A DNA stretch of 64,000 bases from CAWHHZ01 sp963829355 (GCA_963829355.1 CAWHHZ010000004.1:227322-291321); one strand, 5' to 3'; positions 43,638-53,092 are shown, counted from the first letter of the stretch. Translations and numbers: made by a program. Notes: generated by a model from the sequence alone, not told the origin.

Positions 43638-45098
43638 GTCCACTCCTTCGAGATTCGTTCATCGACAAGAGCCGCGGAGAAAAGCACCATCGGCACTCCG
43701 GTTCCGGGATGGGTGCTGGCCCCGACGTAGTAGAGGTTGTCGTAGTTCGCGTCGCGGTTGTGCGGCCGGAGGTAGCCGACCTGCATGATGTCGTGCGACA
43801 GGCCGAATGCGCATCCCATCGCCAGATTGAGACGATCCCTGAAATCGAGCGGTGTCCAGTGTCTCTCGACGCGGATCGCGGAGCGGATGTCCGACATCCC
43901 GAGCTCTTCCATTCGATCGAGGAAGCGCTCGCGAAGGACTCCTCCAGCAGTTTCCCAGTCGACGTCGCCACCGAGGTGCGGCATCGGGGACAGGACATAG
44001 ATCGTGTCACATCCGTCCGGCGCTACCGATGGGTCCGTGGCCGTCGGTCGGCATATGTAGAACGCCGGATCGTCGGGCAGAGTCTTCTCGCGGAAGATCT
44101 CGCGGAAGTTGCGGCGGTAGTCCTTCGAGAAGACGACGGAATGGTGCGGCATCTCGTCGTACCGCCGGTCGAGCCCGAGGTGCATGAGAAAGCCCGGAGG
44201 AGGTAAAACGCCAGTCGCGCGATCCGTTCGGAGGAAGCAGATTCTCCTTTGCATACGGAAGGTCCGCGTTCGTCACGACCAGGTCGGCCGCAAGGAAGTC
44301 ACCATCCTCGAGCAGCACGCCAGTGGCTGATGTTCCGGAAGTCTCGATTCGGCTGACTGGCGTACTGCAGCGAAGCGTGCCGCCATCCTCTTCGAAGGCT
44401 GTGGCGATCGAGGTCGCGACCTTGTGCATGCCCCCCATCGGATACCAGATCCCTTCCGTGAGCTCGGTGTATGGAAGAAGGGAGTAGAGAGAGGGACTCG
44501 AGAAGGGAGAAAGGCCGAGGTACATCGTCTGAAAGGAAAATGCCTGGCGAAGACGCGAGTCACGGAAGAGTCTGGCAATCCGGCCGTAGAGACGCTGATG
44601 GGCACGCATACGAAACAGGAGCTTCAGGTTCGTCGGGGTGAAGAATTCGGAAGCACGGACGAAATTGCGCTCGACGAAGTGATCGCGTGCGGTACGGTAG
44701 TTGAACCCGGCTTCTGCGAGGAATGCGTCGTACGCCGCAGCAGCGCCGGGCTCGACTCGCTCGAGGGTCTCGCGCATCGCCGAGTCATTGCTGGAGAACT
44801 CGAATGCGCTGCCGTCGGGGAAACAGAGCCTGTAGTTCGGGTCGAGGCGGCGGAGATCGAGATACTCCTCGGGGCGGCGGCCGATCTCTTCGAACAGTGT
44901 CGTCAGGACGTCGGGCATCAGGAGGAGCGTCGGTCCCGTGTCGAAGCGGTACCCATCCTCCTCGAGGATTCCGCAACGCCCGCCGGGCTTGTCGTTTTTC
45001 TCCACGACCGTTACCTGATGGCCGCGGTGCTGCAGGCGCGCCGCGACGGCGAGACCTCCGAGGCCCGCTCCGATGACGACGATCTGTTTGCGATCCAC
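43634..45098 (-). pseudogene. crtI: Phytoene desaturase CrtI, one frameshift
   Basis: FAD-dependent carotenoid desaturase. The N-terminal dinucleotide fold is VVIGAGLGGLAVAARLQHRG (start GTG at 45098, GGAG upstream), followed by EDGYRFDTGPTLLLMPDVL and GIWYPMGGMHKVATSIA. The frame is lost at about 44195, after RDWRFTSSG. It resumes as GFLMHLGLDRRYDEMPHHSV, then SKDYRRNFREIF, and the C-terminal YLRPHNRDANYDNLYYVGAS and HPGTGVPMVL, which hold the FAD-binding end. Total length is 3n+1, so one base removed from the GGG run restores about 487 residues. The stop overlaps the crtB start, which supports a functional operon and makes a sequencing error plausible. Confidence 0.87.
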
Positions 45099-45172
45099 CC
45101 GTTTCTCCTATAGAGTGATGAACGATTTGAACGATTTAAAAGATACAACCGAAAAGAGGGAGAGTCAAGAGA

Positions 45173-46687
45173 GTGGTTGAAGCAAGCATTCGTACGATCG
45201 TGGTTGCGGGAGCCGGCGTGGCGGGTCTGGTATCCGCGAATCTTCTTCAGTCACGCGGCTTCCACGTCACGCTCGTCGATCGGAATCCTCTGCCTGGCGG
45301 AAAACTGAATCTGGTGGAAGACGGCGGGTTCAGGTTTGATACAGGGCCGAGCTTGTTGACCATGCCGGACGTCTTCCGGCGGCTCTTCGGGGAGCTGAAC
45401 ATGGACTTCGACGATGAGCTTCGTCCGGTCCGACTCGACCCTTACTGTCGATACCGATTTCCCGACGGCATCGTGTTCGACACGAGCGATTCGCTCGAGC
45501 AGATGTCGCGGACACTTCTCGAGCATGCACCCGGAGACCTGGACTCCTTCTTCTCGTTTCTCGCGCGTGCGGCGGCCTGGTACCAGATGAGCGTGGAGAC
45601 CGTGATCGAGGGCCCTCCGCTCGACTGGCGCCGGATGAGGACGATGAAGCTCGATCCGGTGCGGTTCTTCCGGATGCGTCCGTTCGAGTCGCTCGACCGA
45701 TACCTCGCCAGAACCTTCGATGATGAGCGCATCCGACGGCTCTGCAGATTGATCTCGCTCTACACCGGCTGTGCTCCCGACCGCACACCGGCGATCTTCA
45801 CGCTGATTCCGTTCCTGGAGTTCGGACTCGGCCGCTGGTACATACCGGGCGGTCTTTACCGGATCGCCGAGGTTCTTCACCGACGTTTCGAGTCATTGGG
45901 AGGGAAGTTCCTTCCGGACACGGAGATCCGCGCCATCGACTTCGAGAATGGTCGGGCGGCGCGTGCTCATACCCAGCGGGGGGACGTGCTCGAGGCCGAT
46001 CACTTTGTGGTGAACGCCGACGTCGGACTCGCTGCGCGGACCTTTCTCTCGTCGGCTCCGGGAGCTCCGTCCCTGACGCGGCGGCTGTCGCGTCTCCGCC
46101 CCTCGACCTCTGCATTCGTCCTGCTGATCGGTACGAGCGCTCCGGTCGGCGAGCTCGTGCATCACAACATTCTGTTCTCGGATGACGAGGCTGCAGAGTG
46201 GAAGTCGATTTTCAGGAATCATGTGCCGGCAGGCGACCCCACGATCTATCTGAACAATCCGTCCTACACCGATCCGAATCTCGCTCCCGCGGGGAAGTCG
46301 GCGTTGTTCGCGATGGTGAATGTTCCGCCCGATGACCCCGGAAAATGGAGCTGGGAGAAAAATCGCGAATCGTATCGCGAGACTGTGCTGCGTACGATCG
46401 AGCGCCGTGCGGTTCCGGGACTTCGCGATCGTATCGAGGTACTGCATGAGCGTACGCCGCTCGATTTCCGCGAGCGTACGTGGGCCGACCGGGGGAGCCT
46501 GTATGGACTGGCGCCCGACTCGATGTTCGCGATGATGCGCCGGCCGGTCAACCGGGAAAAAGGGTTCGAGGGAGTGACCTTTGCGGGAGGGACCACACAT
46601 CCGGGCGCGGGGATTCCCCTGGCGGCGCTCTCAGGAAGACTCGCTGCAGATCTGATCACAATCCCTTCTGAACCAGCCACCAGGTGA
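45173..46687 (+). CDS. CrtI/CrtD-family carotenoid desaturase
   Basis: A 504-residue FAD-dependent desaturase paralogous to CrtI. The N-terminus has VAGAGVAGLVSANLLQSRGF with RFDTGPSLLTMPDVFRRLF, and the C-terminal FAD motif has GVTFAGGTTHPGAGIPLAAL. It is transcribed divergently from crtI and converges with crtC, overlapping it by 32 bases. A CrtC neighbour suggests a CrtD role, C-3,4 desaturation of a 1-hydroxylated acyclic carotenoid. Myxobacteria, however, use two CrtI-type enzymes to share the phytoene steps, so that alternative cannot be excluded. The start is GTG at 45173. Confidence 0.87.
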   Translation: MVEASIRTIVVAGAGVAGLVSANLLQSRGFHVTLVDRNPLPGGKLNLVEDGGFRFDTGPSLLTMPDVFRRLFGELNMDFDDELRPVRLDPYCRYRFPDGIVFDTSDSLEQMSRTLLEHAPGDLDSFFSFLARAAAWYQMSVETVIEGPPLDWRRMRTMKLDPVRFFRMRPFESLDRYLARTFDDERIRRLCRLISLYTGCAPDRTPAIFTLIPFLEFGLGRWYIPGGLYRIAEVLHRRFESLGGKFLPDTEIRAIDFENGRAARAHTQRGDVLEADHFVVNADVGLAARTFLSSAPGAPSLTRRLSRLRPSTSAFVLLIGTSAPVGELVHHNILFSDDEAAEWKSIFRNHVPAGDPTIYLNNPSYTDPNLAPAGKSALFAMVNVPPDDPGKWSWEKNRESYRETVLRTIERRAVPGLRDRIEVLHERTPLDFRERTWADRGSLYGLAPDSMFAMMRRPVNREKGFEGVTFAGGTTHPGAGIPLAALSGRLAADLITIPSEPATR

Positions 46688-47705
46688 TCTTCCGGCCGAC
46701 TCTGTCCCGGGTATCGGCGGGGCGTACCCGCGTATTCAGAAGAGCTCTGAACCAGCGCCAGTCGAGGGCGCGGGGACGCAGTGTCTCGGTGAAGCCCCTG
46801 GACTCGACGCCGTTTACGCGAAAGTCCGCGAGCATCCGGCTGTAGAAAGGCCCGTTGTCGAGGATGCGATTGTTCCGAACTTCGATCGAGTGTCTCCTGG
46901 AACCGATCAGAAGGCGCGACGGATATTTCAGTCCGTACAGATTGTGCCGGGTCTCCACCGGCTCGAACCGGGCTTCCTCCAGCTCGACATGTCCGTCACT
47001 GAAGGTCGTGGCGAGGTACGATGACACGCCATTCTGCCGATCGAGCGCATGGTAGAAGACGACTGTCCGGTCCTCCAGGTGCACGCGGCCCCAGTCCCAG
47101 CGGCGGAACTGCGACTGGAGTGAGCTCTCTCCGAGGTTGTGGTCGTGATAGCCCCAACCGCTGAGCTCGTGAGACTCCTCTCCGGACCGGACGTGCAGCC
47201 TGAACCGGCCGCGCGGAGCCGAGAGCATCCAGACGTGATCGTCATCGGTCTGCGATGACGCGGGTATGACCTCGGCTGGTTCGAGCTCGAGCCGCACCTG
47301 GATGGAGCGCGTGTCGAGCTGCTGATCATCGATGTCGACCACGTAACGGGATCCGTCGAACCGGGCGCTGTTGCGACCGATCTCGATTCCGTATCGATCT
47401 TCATCAATGGTGAGCGACGATGGAGGATGGAGATTGACCATGTACATCTCGGTCCGCTCCGGCCCGTACAGCGAGAACGCCACCGCGGGGAAGCGATCCG
47501 GGGAGTCCCGCTCTCCCCCTGAGAGCGCAACATCCGTCGATAATTGCCGCGCACCGGAGAAAGGGATGCCGCGAAAGAAGATGACGACGAACGCGTACCC
47601 GGTGCGATCGTCGATTCCGTCGAAATACCACCACTCGTAACTGCCCGGTCCCGAGGGCTCCCGCCAGCGGTCGTGCTCAATCCCGATCTCGATATCGAGC
47701 GCCAT
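46656..47705 (-). CDS. crtC: Carotenoid 1,2-hydratase (CrtC)
   Basis: A 349-residue protein of the CrtC/lipocalin-like family that adds water to the 1,2 double bond of acyclic carotenoids. YEWWYFDGIDDRTGYAFVVIF near the N-terminus and GWGYHDHNLGESSLQSQFRRWDWGRVHLEDRTVVFYH are family signatures: the HDHN block and the W-W-F region are its hallmark. The start at 47705 (MALDIEIG) is preferred over an in-frame ATG at 47777 whose extra residues lie in a repeat-rich region. No signal peptide is seen. It converges with the desaturase gene. Confidence 0.88.
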   Translation of the reverse strand: MALDIEIGIEHDRWREPSGPGSYEWWYFDGIDDRTGYAFVVIFFRGIPFSGARQLSTDVALSGGERDSPDRFPAVAFSLYGPERTEMYMVNLHPPSSLTIDEDRYGIEIGRNSARFDGSRYVVDIDDQQLDTRSIQVRLELEPAEVIPASSQTDDDHVWMLSAPRGRFRLHVRSGEESHELSGWGYHDHNLGESSLQSQFRRWDWGRVHLEDRTVVFYHALDRQNGVSSYLATTFSDGHVELEEARFEPVETRHNLYGLKYPSRLLIGSRRHSIEVRNNRILDNGPFYSRMLADFRVNGVESRGFTETLRPRALDWRWFRALLNTRVRPADTRDRVGRKITWWLVQKGL

Positions 47706-47770
47706 GAGCCGCGCATTGTACCGGAGGGCCCTGCAGCGAGGTAAAAGCGAAGGTGCTGTCAGGATGACAA

Positions 47771-47829
47771 GGTTCATTTCACTCCACTGGCGAAGCGAAG
47801 CGGCGCCATTCCCCCCGCTCAGGATGACG
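47771..47829 (-). repeat. 58-bp GTCATCC half element, inverted copy
   Basis: On the minus strand it reads GTCATCCTGAGCGGGGGGAA, GGCGCCGCTTCGCTTCGCCA and GTGGAGTGAAATGA. It is the same unit as 12285-12342 and lies in the crtC-glycosyltransferase divergent gap. Confidence 0.8.
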
Positions 47830-47889
47830 TGCGGGTTCTAACGAATATCCGTGCCTTCTGCTTCAGCCGTCGCGGTTACAATCCGTGCG

Positions 47890-49002
47890 ATGCCGATCGT
47901 CGACTGGACAGGGTGGATCGCCAGCGGGGCTCTCGCTCTTCTGCTGTTCGTGCAGTTCGCGAACACCCGATATTTCGTGATTCCTCGCCGTCGCGCGCTC
48001 GACCGATGGCCGTCGCTCTCCGTACTCGTCCCCGCCCGGAACGAGGAGAGATCGATTCGCGCGTGCATCAGCTCGCTCGCTCTCCAGGATTACGATGGGG
48101 AGGTCGAGGTTCTCGTCCTCGACGATCATTCCGAGGACGGCACCGCAGGGATTGTCGAGCAGTTGACGATCGCTCATCCGCATGTCCGGCTGCTGCGGGG
48201 AGAGGCGCTGCCCGAGGGCTGGCGCGGGAAGAACTGGGCGTGCGAACAGCTCGGCCGGGCTGCGCGGGGGGAGATGCTGCTGTTCACCGACGCCGACACG
48301 ATTCACGAGCAGGGCGCGGCGGCGGCGCTCGTGTCCCACGCGCGAGAGGAAGATGTTGATCTGCTGTCGCTGATGCCGCGTCAAATTCTCGGATCACTTC
48401 CGGAGGCGCTCACCGTGCCGCTTCTGCACTTCTTCTATCTCACATTCTTTCCGCGTTTCATGCTGGAGAAGACGGAAGACCCGAGATTTCACGCGGCCAA
48501 CGGTCAGCTTCTTCTTTTCGATCGTTCAGCGTGGGAGCAGATCGGAGGGCATGCTTCCATCGCATCGTCAGTCGTCGACGATCTCGATCTCGCGAAGCGG
48601 ATTCGTGAGGAGGGGCTCCGGCTGGATGTGGTCGACGGTCGGTACATCGTGTCGTGTCGCATGTACAGATCGTGGACTGAGGTGTTCGAGGGATTCACGA
48701 AGAACCTGCACGCGGCGCTCGGCCGGTCGACCTTGCGTGCCCTGTTCGTAGCAGCAATGCTCATCGGACTCTTTGTCGTTCCTCCCGTCGTCGCGATCGC
48801 GACCGCGTCATTCCCGTGGATCCTCGCGACGATCATCGGCCTCTTCCTGCGCCTTCGCACGTCCGTCCGGAGTGGCGAGCCGCTTCCTCTGGCATTGCTC
48901 CATCCCGCGTCGATCCTTATCGCGGCGATTCTCCTTCTACGCTCGACGTGGTACGCCGAATCGGGACGCCCGACGAGTTGGAAGGGTCGGGATGTCTCCT
49001 GA
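47890..49002 (+). CDS. Membrane glycosyltransferase family 2 (carotenoid-cluster, CrtQ-like)
   Basis: A 370-residue GT2 enzyme. One N-terminal transmembrane helix (WIASGALALLLFVQFANT) is followed by a GT-A domain (LSVLVPARNEERSIRACISSLA, VLVLDDHSEDGTAG, LLFTDADTIHE as DxD, and FHAANGQLLLFDRSAWEQIGGH). Three C-terminal helices follow from about residue 275. It resembles 4,4'-diaponeurosporenoate glycosyltransferase CrtQ and hopanoid glycosyltransferases. The start at 47890 (MPIVDWTG) is preferred over 47851. With crtC upstream and the PlsC-like gene, it probably glycosylates the hydroxylated carotenoid. Confidence 0.85.
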   Translation: MPIVDWTGWIASGALALLLFVQFANTRYFVIPRRRALDRWPSLSVLVPARNEERSIRACISSLALQDYDGEVEVLVLDDHSEDGTAGIVEQLTIAHPHVRLLRGEALPEGWRGKNWACEQLGRAARGEMLLFTDADTIHEQGAAAALVSHAREEDVDLLSLMPRQILGSLPEALTVPLLHFFYLTFFPRFMLEKTEDPRFHAANGQLLLFDRSAWEQIGGHASIASSVVDDLDLAKRIREEGLRLDVVDGRYIVSCRMYRSWTEVFEGFTKNLHAALGRSTLRALFVAAMLIGLFVVPPVVAIATASFPWILATIIGLFLRLRTSVRSGEPLPLALLHPASILIAAILLLRSTWYAESGRPTSWKGRDVS

Positions 49003-49117
49003 GTGGCGCATCCGGCTGTCCCCCGGAAGCGCCATAAAGCATCACCAGGTCGGCATGTTTCGTGCAGTTATTAGTACTTACGTACGAGCTACCAAGGACG
49101 GACGGAAAGGATGGAAC

Positions 49118-49336
49118 ATGAGAGATCGAGAGAATGACATGAAGGACCGAGGACGTGAGAACCAGGCGAAGGGAACGGCTGAAAAAATGAAGGGTCGCGC
49201 CAAGGACGCCGCTGGAAGCCTCACCGGAAATCGAAAGATGGAGGGCGAAGGAAAGATGGACCAGGCCAAGGGAAAGATTCGCGAGGAGACTGGAAAGGCT
49301 CAGCGCGAGGCAGCTGGCGATCGAAAAAAGCGGTAA
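49118..49336 (+). CDS. CsbD-family stress protein
   Basis: A 72-residue, highly charged protein of the CsbD family (sigma-B-dependent in Bacillus; function unknown). It contains two CsbD-like repeats: ENQAKGTAEKMKGRAKDAAG and EGKMDQAKGKIREETGKAQR. The start at 49118 (MRDREND) has GGAAAGGA 7-10 bases upstream. A strong hairpin terminator follows at 49379. Such proteins are small, soluble and helix-rich. No co-transcribed partner is evident, and TTATTAGTACTTACG near 49068-49082 may belong to its promoter. Confidence 0.9.
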   Translation: MRDRENDMKDRGRENQAKGTAEKMKGRAKDAAGSLTGNRKMEGEGKMDQAKGKIREETGKAQREAAGDRKKR

Positions 49337-49378
49337 AGCAGCTCACTCTCACTTTCAGGTGAGCAGGATGCTTCAAAA

Positions 49379-49404
49379 GTGACTCCTTCGGGAGTCATTT
49401 TTTT
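49379..49404 (+). terminator. Rho-independent terminator after csbD-like gene
   Basis: GACTCC 49381-49386, loop TTCG, GGAGTC 49391-49396, then A and seven Ts. The UUCG tetraloop and T run make it a textbook intrinsic terminator, 43 bases after the CsbD stop. Confidence 0.92.
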
Positions 49405-49575
49405 GCTGGAGATCGTGCTGCAAGGAACACCGGCCACTTCGCCATGACGACTGCCTCCATCGTCGGTGATTCAGCTCTTGCAGCCAAACGGAACTGCCCC
49501 CTTGGTTCCGACATAACCGAACCCGATTCGGAATCACGAATAACCTGGGCGTCGCCTTTGACGTACGATCTGTCC

Positions 49576-50589
49576 ATGGACTCATTCACTCTGGCCGTGG
49601 TGGGCGCGGCTTACGGTACTTCGGTTGCGATCGGCATCTCGCGACGAGGATGGTCATCGGGGTCGCGTCCGGACCGGTGGTTGGGCGGGTTCATCGCCTG
49701 CGGCGTGACTGCCGCCCTGACGATCATGCTGCAGCATCGTTCCGCGAACGTTGGTGCCATGGAGTTACTGGAGCGACTCGAGTATCTGGCGACCCTTGCT
49801 TCCGGACCGATGCTCCTGTTCTATATCCGCGCTCTCTCGGCGAACGATACTTCGCCGCGTTCGCTGCTTCATCTCGTTCCCGCAATCGGCGTGGCAGTTC
49901 TTCCGGCGGCGCTCTCTCTGCCGATCGAGCTGCTCGTCGTTCACCAGATGACCTACACCGGGATCGCTGCGTGGCGGAGAAGAACGGCCGCAGTTCCTGC
50001 CGGGACCGAATCGCGCCTGAGTTGGATCGTCATCGCGATCATGACGGCCGTTCATCTGGCCCAGATCGTGAGGATGGCAGCATCCGCAGAGATTTCCATC
50101 GTAGACGTTGTACCAGTTACGATCTCCTCGGCGATACTTCTGACTGGACTTGCCGCCGCGACGCTCTGGATCGTGAAGCGGCCTGAGGCAACCACTGCGG
50201 TCGACGTGCAGAACAGTTCTCGGATCGATTCTCGACTCGTCGCGTCACTCGAAAGCAAGGAGATTCTTCGGCGGCTCCAGGCGGTGATGGAGACCGAACA
50301 TCTCTATAGAAAAAATGATCTCGGGCTCCACGATCTGGCCGGCAGGGTCGACGTCACGCCCCACGAGCTTTCGCGGCTTCTCAACGGCGTCGAGGGAGCC
50401 ACACTCCTCGAGTTCCTGACGCGCTACAGGCTTGAGGATGCGAAGGCTCGACTGACCGATCCGGGGCATGACATCTACACGATCGAGGGGATCGGAGAGA
50501 TGAGCGGATTCGGATCGCGCTCGTCGTTCCACGCGATCTTCCGGCGCGAAGTAGGGACGACCCCGTCGCGTTTCCGCGCATCGAGGTGA
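49576..50589 (+). CDS. Membrane-anchored AraC-type transcription regulator
   Basis: A 337-residue protein with about six N-terminal hydrophobic segments (residues 4-200) joined to a C-terminal AraC DNA-binding domain (NDLGLHDLAGRVDVTPHELSRLLNGVEG, RLEDAKARLTD, IEGIGEMSGFGSRSSFHAIF, then VGTTPSRFRA). The N-terminus resembles the seven-helix sensor-like half seen in many Bacteroidetes and Acidobacteria AraC proteins. An in-frame ATG at 49444 would extend the gene into the region behind the terminator; the start at 49576 (MDSFTLAVV) begins just before the first helix. It probably senses a membrane signal. The serine hydrolase at 50707 is a candidate target. Confidence 0.84.
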   Translation: MDSFTLAVVGAAYGTSVAIGISRRGWSSGSRPDRWLGGFIACGVTAALTIMLQHRSANVGAMELLERLEYLATLASGPMLLFYIRALSANDTSPRSLLHLVPAIGVAVLPAALSLPIELLVVHQMTYTGIAAWRRRTAAVPAGTESRLSWIVIAIMTAVHLAQIVRMAASAEISIVDVVPVTISSAILLTGLAAATLWIVKRPEATTAVDVQNSSRIDSRLVASLESKEILRRLQAVMETEHLYRKNDLGLHDLAGRVDVTPHELSRLLNGVEGATLLEFLTRYRLEDAKARLTDPGHDIYTIEGIGEMSGFGSRSSFHAIFRREVGTTPSRFRASR

Positions 50590-50706
50590 TTGGAGGGCAC
50601 CGGATCTGTCCAGGACGATCGATCTGGACATGCTCGACCACTTTTAGTCGAACACCTGGCGGTATTGTCCGTAGCCACAGACATGAACCGAGAAAAGGGG
50701 TGAACG

Positions 50707-52125
50707 ATGAAGGCAGGAGATGTTTTGAGAATCGCGTCAGTGGTAGCGCTGGTCTTCTTCGGCGGGACGGCAGTTGCCGGCGCGTCGAGTGATGGATGGC
50801 AGCGATATGAAGATCCTTTAGCGGCCGGCTGGAACGTGCAGAAACTGGAAGAGGCGAAAGGAATCGCGGAGCAGTTGGGCGCCGTCGCCGTCATGGTGGT
50901 GGAGGATGGCGTCGTGGTCGCAGCCTGGGGTGATATCGACCGCCCGTTCCCCATTTACTCCATGCGGAAGGGTATCTACAGCGCACTCGCCGGGATGCTC
51001 GTGCGTGATGGAATGCTGGAGCTCGACGCGACGCTGAAAGACCTTGGAATTGACGATCTGGACGGTCTGAGTGAACAGGAGCGGATGGCGACGGTCGAGC
51101 AACTGCTGACGTCGCGTTCCGGTATCTACCACGTCTCCGCGTACGAACCCGCCTCGATGAAACGGAACAGGCCTGAGCGCGGCGCGCACGCGCCGGGCGA
51201 ATACTGGTTCTACAACAACTGGGATTTCAATCTGGTCGCGCATCTTATCGAGGAAGGGTCGGGACACGATCTCGCCACTTTCTTTCGTGCACAACTGGCG
51301 GTTCCGCTGGGGATGGAGGACGTCTCAGACGAGACGGTATTCTCCTTTTTCGAGCCTAGCCGGTCTCGATTTGCAGCGCCGATTTTTAGGATGAGCGCAC
51401 GCGATCTCGCACGTTTCGGTGTGCTCTTCGAACAGAAGGGAACGTGGAAAGATCACCGCCTGCTGGACGAAAAATGGATCGACGCGAGCTGGCAGCGGCA
51501 CACGGAGTTCGTGCAGTCCGAGGAGTGGGAGGACGCCGACGGATTCGGGTACATGTGGTGGATCCACAGCGGTTCCGAAGACGCGGAGCGGCCGTTCGCC
51601 CGCCACGATGTCTACCTGACCCGCGGCTCCGATGGTCAGGTCCTGGCGGTGATTCCGTCGCACGGTCTGGTCGTGGTCCATCTGACGGACACGGAGACAG
51701 GCGAGGGGGGCTCCTTCGAAGGCGCCGCGCGCCTGATCGACCAAGTCATTGCGGCGAAGCTGGACGGCGGCAAGAACTCAACACCGGTAGCGCTGGTGAA
51801 TGTGGAACCGGAGGCCTCGAGCAGTCCTGAACACAAACGCCGGAGCGTTGTGGAGTGGAGTGCGGATGAGATTGCCGCACTGGTCGGAGAATACGCTCTC
51901 AATCCCCAGATTTCGTTCCTCGTTCATGCAGTGGATGGCCGGCTCTTCGCTCTGCCGCGAGGCGTGCTTCTGGCGGAGGTGGAGCTGTTTCGCGACGAGG
52001 AGGGAGTCTTGTTCTCGCCTGCAGTCGACCTCGCATTGACGGTCGAGCGAGACGAGAAGGGAATGGTCACTGCGTTCAGAGGACAGATGGAGGGGCGCCC
52101 GGTACGGATGACACGCGCCGACTGA
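50707..52125 (+). CDS. Secreted serine hydrolase (beta-lactamase/class C family)
   Basis: A 472-residue secreted protein with a Sec signal (IASVVALVFFGGTAVAGA, cleavage near ASS). The class C serine hydrolase domain has the nucleophile motif IYSMRKGIYSAL (SxxK) at about residue 84 and the tyrosine motif WFYNNWDFN (YxN) near 167. A C-terminal extension of about 110 residues after residue 360 forms a second, lipocalin-like beta domain (VGEYALNPQISFLVHAVDGRLFAL). Relatives include DD-peptidases, esterases and D-aminopeptidases. The start has GAGAAAAGGGGTGAACG upstream. It lies next to a membrane AraC regulator and a BlaI/M56 pair. Confidence 0.88.
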   Translation: MKAGDVLRIASVVALVFFGGTAVAGASSDGWQRYEDPLAAGWNVQKLEEAKGIAEQLGAVAVMVVEDGVVVAAWGDIDRPFPIYSMRKGIYSALAGMLVRDGMLELDATLKDLGIDDLDGLSEQERMATVEQLLTSRSGIYHVSAYEPASMKRNRPERGAHAPGEYWFYNNWDFNLVAHLIEEGSGHDLATFFRAQLAVPLGMEDVSDETVFSFFEPSRSRFAAPIFRMSARDLARFGVLFEQKGTWKDHRLLDEKWIDASWQRHTEFVQSEEWEDADGFGYMWWIHSGSEDAERPFARHDVYLTRGSDGQVLAVIPSHGLVVVHLTDTETGEGGSFEGAARLIDQVIAAKLDGGKNSTPVALVNVEPEASSSPEHKRRSVVEWSADEIAALVGEYALNPQISFLVHAVDGRLFALPRGVLLAEVELFRDEEGVLFSPAVDLALTVERDEKGMVTAFRGQMEGRPVRMTRAD

Positions 52126-52147
52126 GACGGCGTAAGCGATGTCGCAT

Positions 52148-53092
52148 TTACGGAACGACGATCTGGCTCCAGCCGCTCGGCGGGTTCGAGCTCGCCGAGC
52201 TCCGGATGTGAAAGCTCGCAACGAAGAGGAGAAGGCAAGCGAGTACGCACAGCATCAGTCTTCGCAAAATGATGCGCGGTCTCACCGAACGCCGTCCCGG
52301 ACGCACGAGCCGTCGTACGCGCGATTCGAGATCGTGTCGTCGCGGCGCCAGTGCGGTCTGAACCGGAAGCCATGGCGTCCGCCGTTGCTCGAGCTTCAGT
52401 CGGCCGGTGGTCACGAGCGCTGAGGCGAGATCCTCCGCGCGCGCACCCCAGCTGAGAGCAGCGTCGTCGCAGTCGATCTCTCGAAGATATCCCAAGGCGT
52501 TTCTGAAGAAACTGCGGATGGCCAGGTACGCGAGGAACAGGAGGCACATCAGAACCTGAGCGCGGAAGCTGCCGAAGTGAAGGGAGTCCCGCTGAAAGAA
52601 AAAGGCGACGATGGCCGCCTGGACGATGATCGCAAACGTGAAGAAGGCGAGGACGTGCAGCCACGAGGCGAAGAGCTGGTCTCGCTCGCTGAGGTGCGCG
52701 AGCTCATGCAGAAGAACTGCCTCGACCTCGCCATCATCGAGTCGGGAGGCGAGCTCCGGGTGCAGATAGATGACTCCACGGTGTCCTCCTGCGGTGAAGA
52801 CGGGCGGAGCCCCGGCCGGTGGCTGAAGAAGCCGGGGGGTGTAGTGCAGACCGGTCTTGCGCACCGCCGACTGGAGGATCGCCTCCAACCGCGCATCGTC
52901 CAGCGATTGCGCCCGGCGCTCGAGAAGCGTGCCGCCAAAGCGGTGGAAGGCGATCGCAGCGCACACCAGAAGGATCAGGATCAGCGAGAACGACTGCAGC
53001 ATCGCGACCGCGGAACATTCGACGGGATTGGCTCCGAGGAAGACGAGCCCTTCGAGGATCAAAGCGTAGAGTCGGTCGGCGAGCGAGGTCAT
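52148..53092 (-). CDS. M56-family membrane metallopeptidase (BlaR1/MecR1-like)
   Basis: A 314-residue integral membrane zinc protease without a penicillin-binding sensor domain. Four hydrophobic segments are visible, at about 35-48, 125-150, 160-180 and 285-305. The zinc motif LLHELAHLSERD (HExxH) lies at residue 136 and the third ligand is probably in EIDCDDAAL. Such proteases cleave or inactivate the BlaI-type repressor when triggered. Its start overlaps the stop of the blaI-like gene by four bases, which is the usual pair order. What it senses is unclear because no sensor is fused. Confidence 0.87.
   Translation of the reverse strand: MTSLADRLYALILEGLVFLGANPVECSAVAMLQSFSLILILLVCAAIAFHRFGGTLLERRAQSLDDARLEAILQSAVRKTGLHYTPRLLQPPAGAPPVFTAGGHRGVIYLHPELASRLDDGEVEAVLLHELAHLSERDQLFASWLHVLAFFTFAIIVQAAIVAFFFQRDSLHFGSFRAQVLMCLLFLAYLAIRSFFRNALGYLREIDCDDAALSWGARAEDLASALVTTGRLKLEQRRTPWLPVQTALAPRRHDLESRVRRLVRPGRRSVRPRIILRRLMLCVLACLLLFVASFHIRSSASSNPPSGWSQIVVP

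Noticed and set aside
49379..49404. The other large palindromes as intrinsic terminators
   Set aside because: Only this hairpin is followed by a T run. R1 and R2 palindromes are not, so terminator calls for them were not made.
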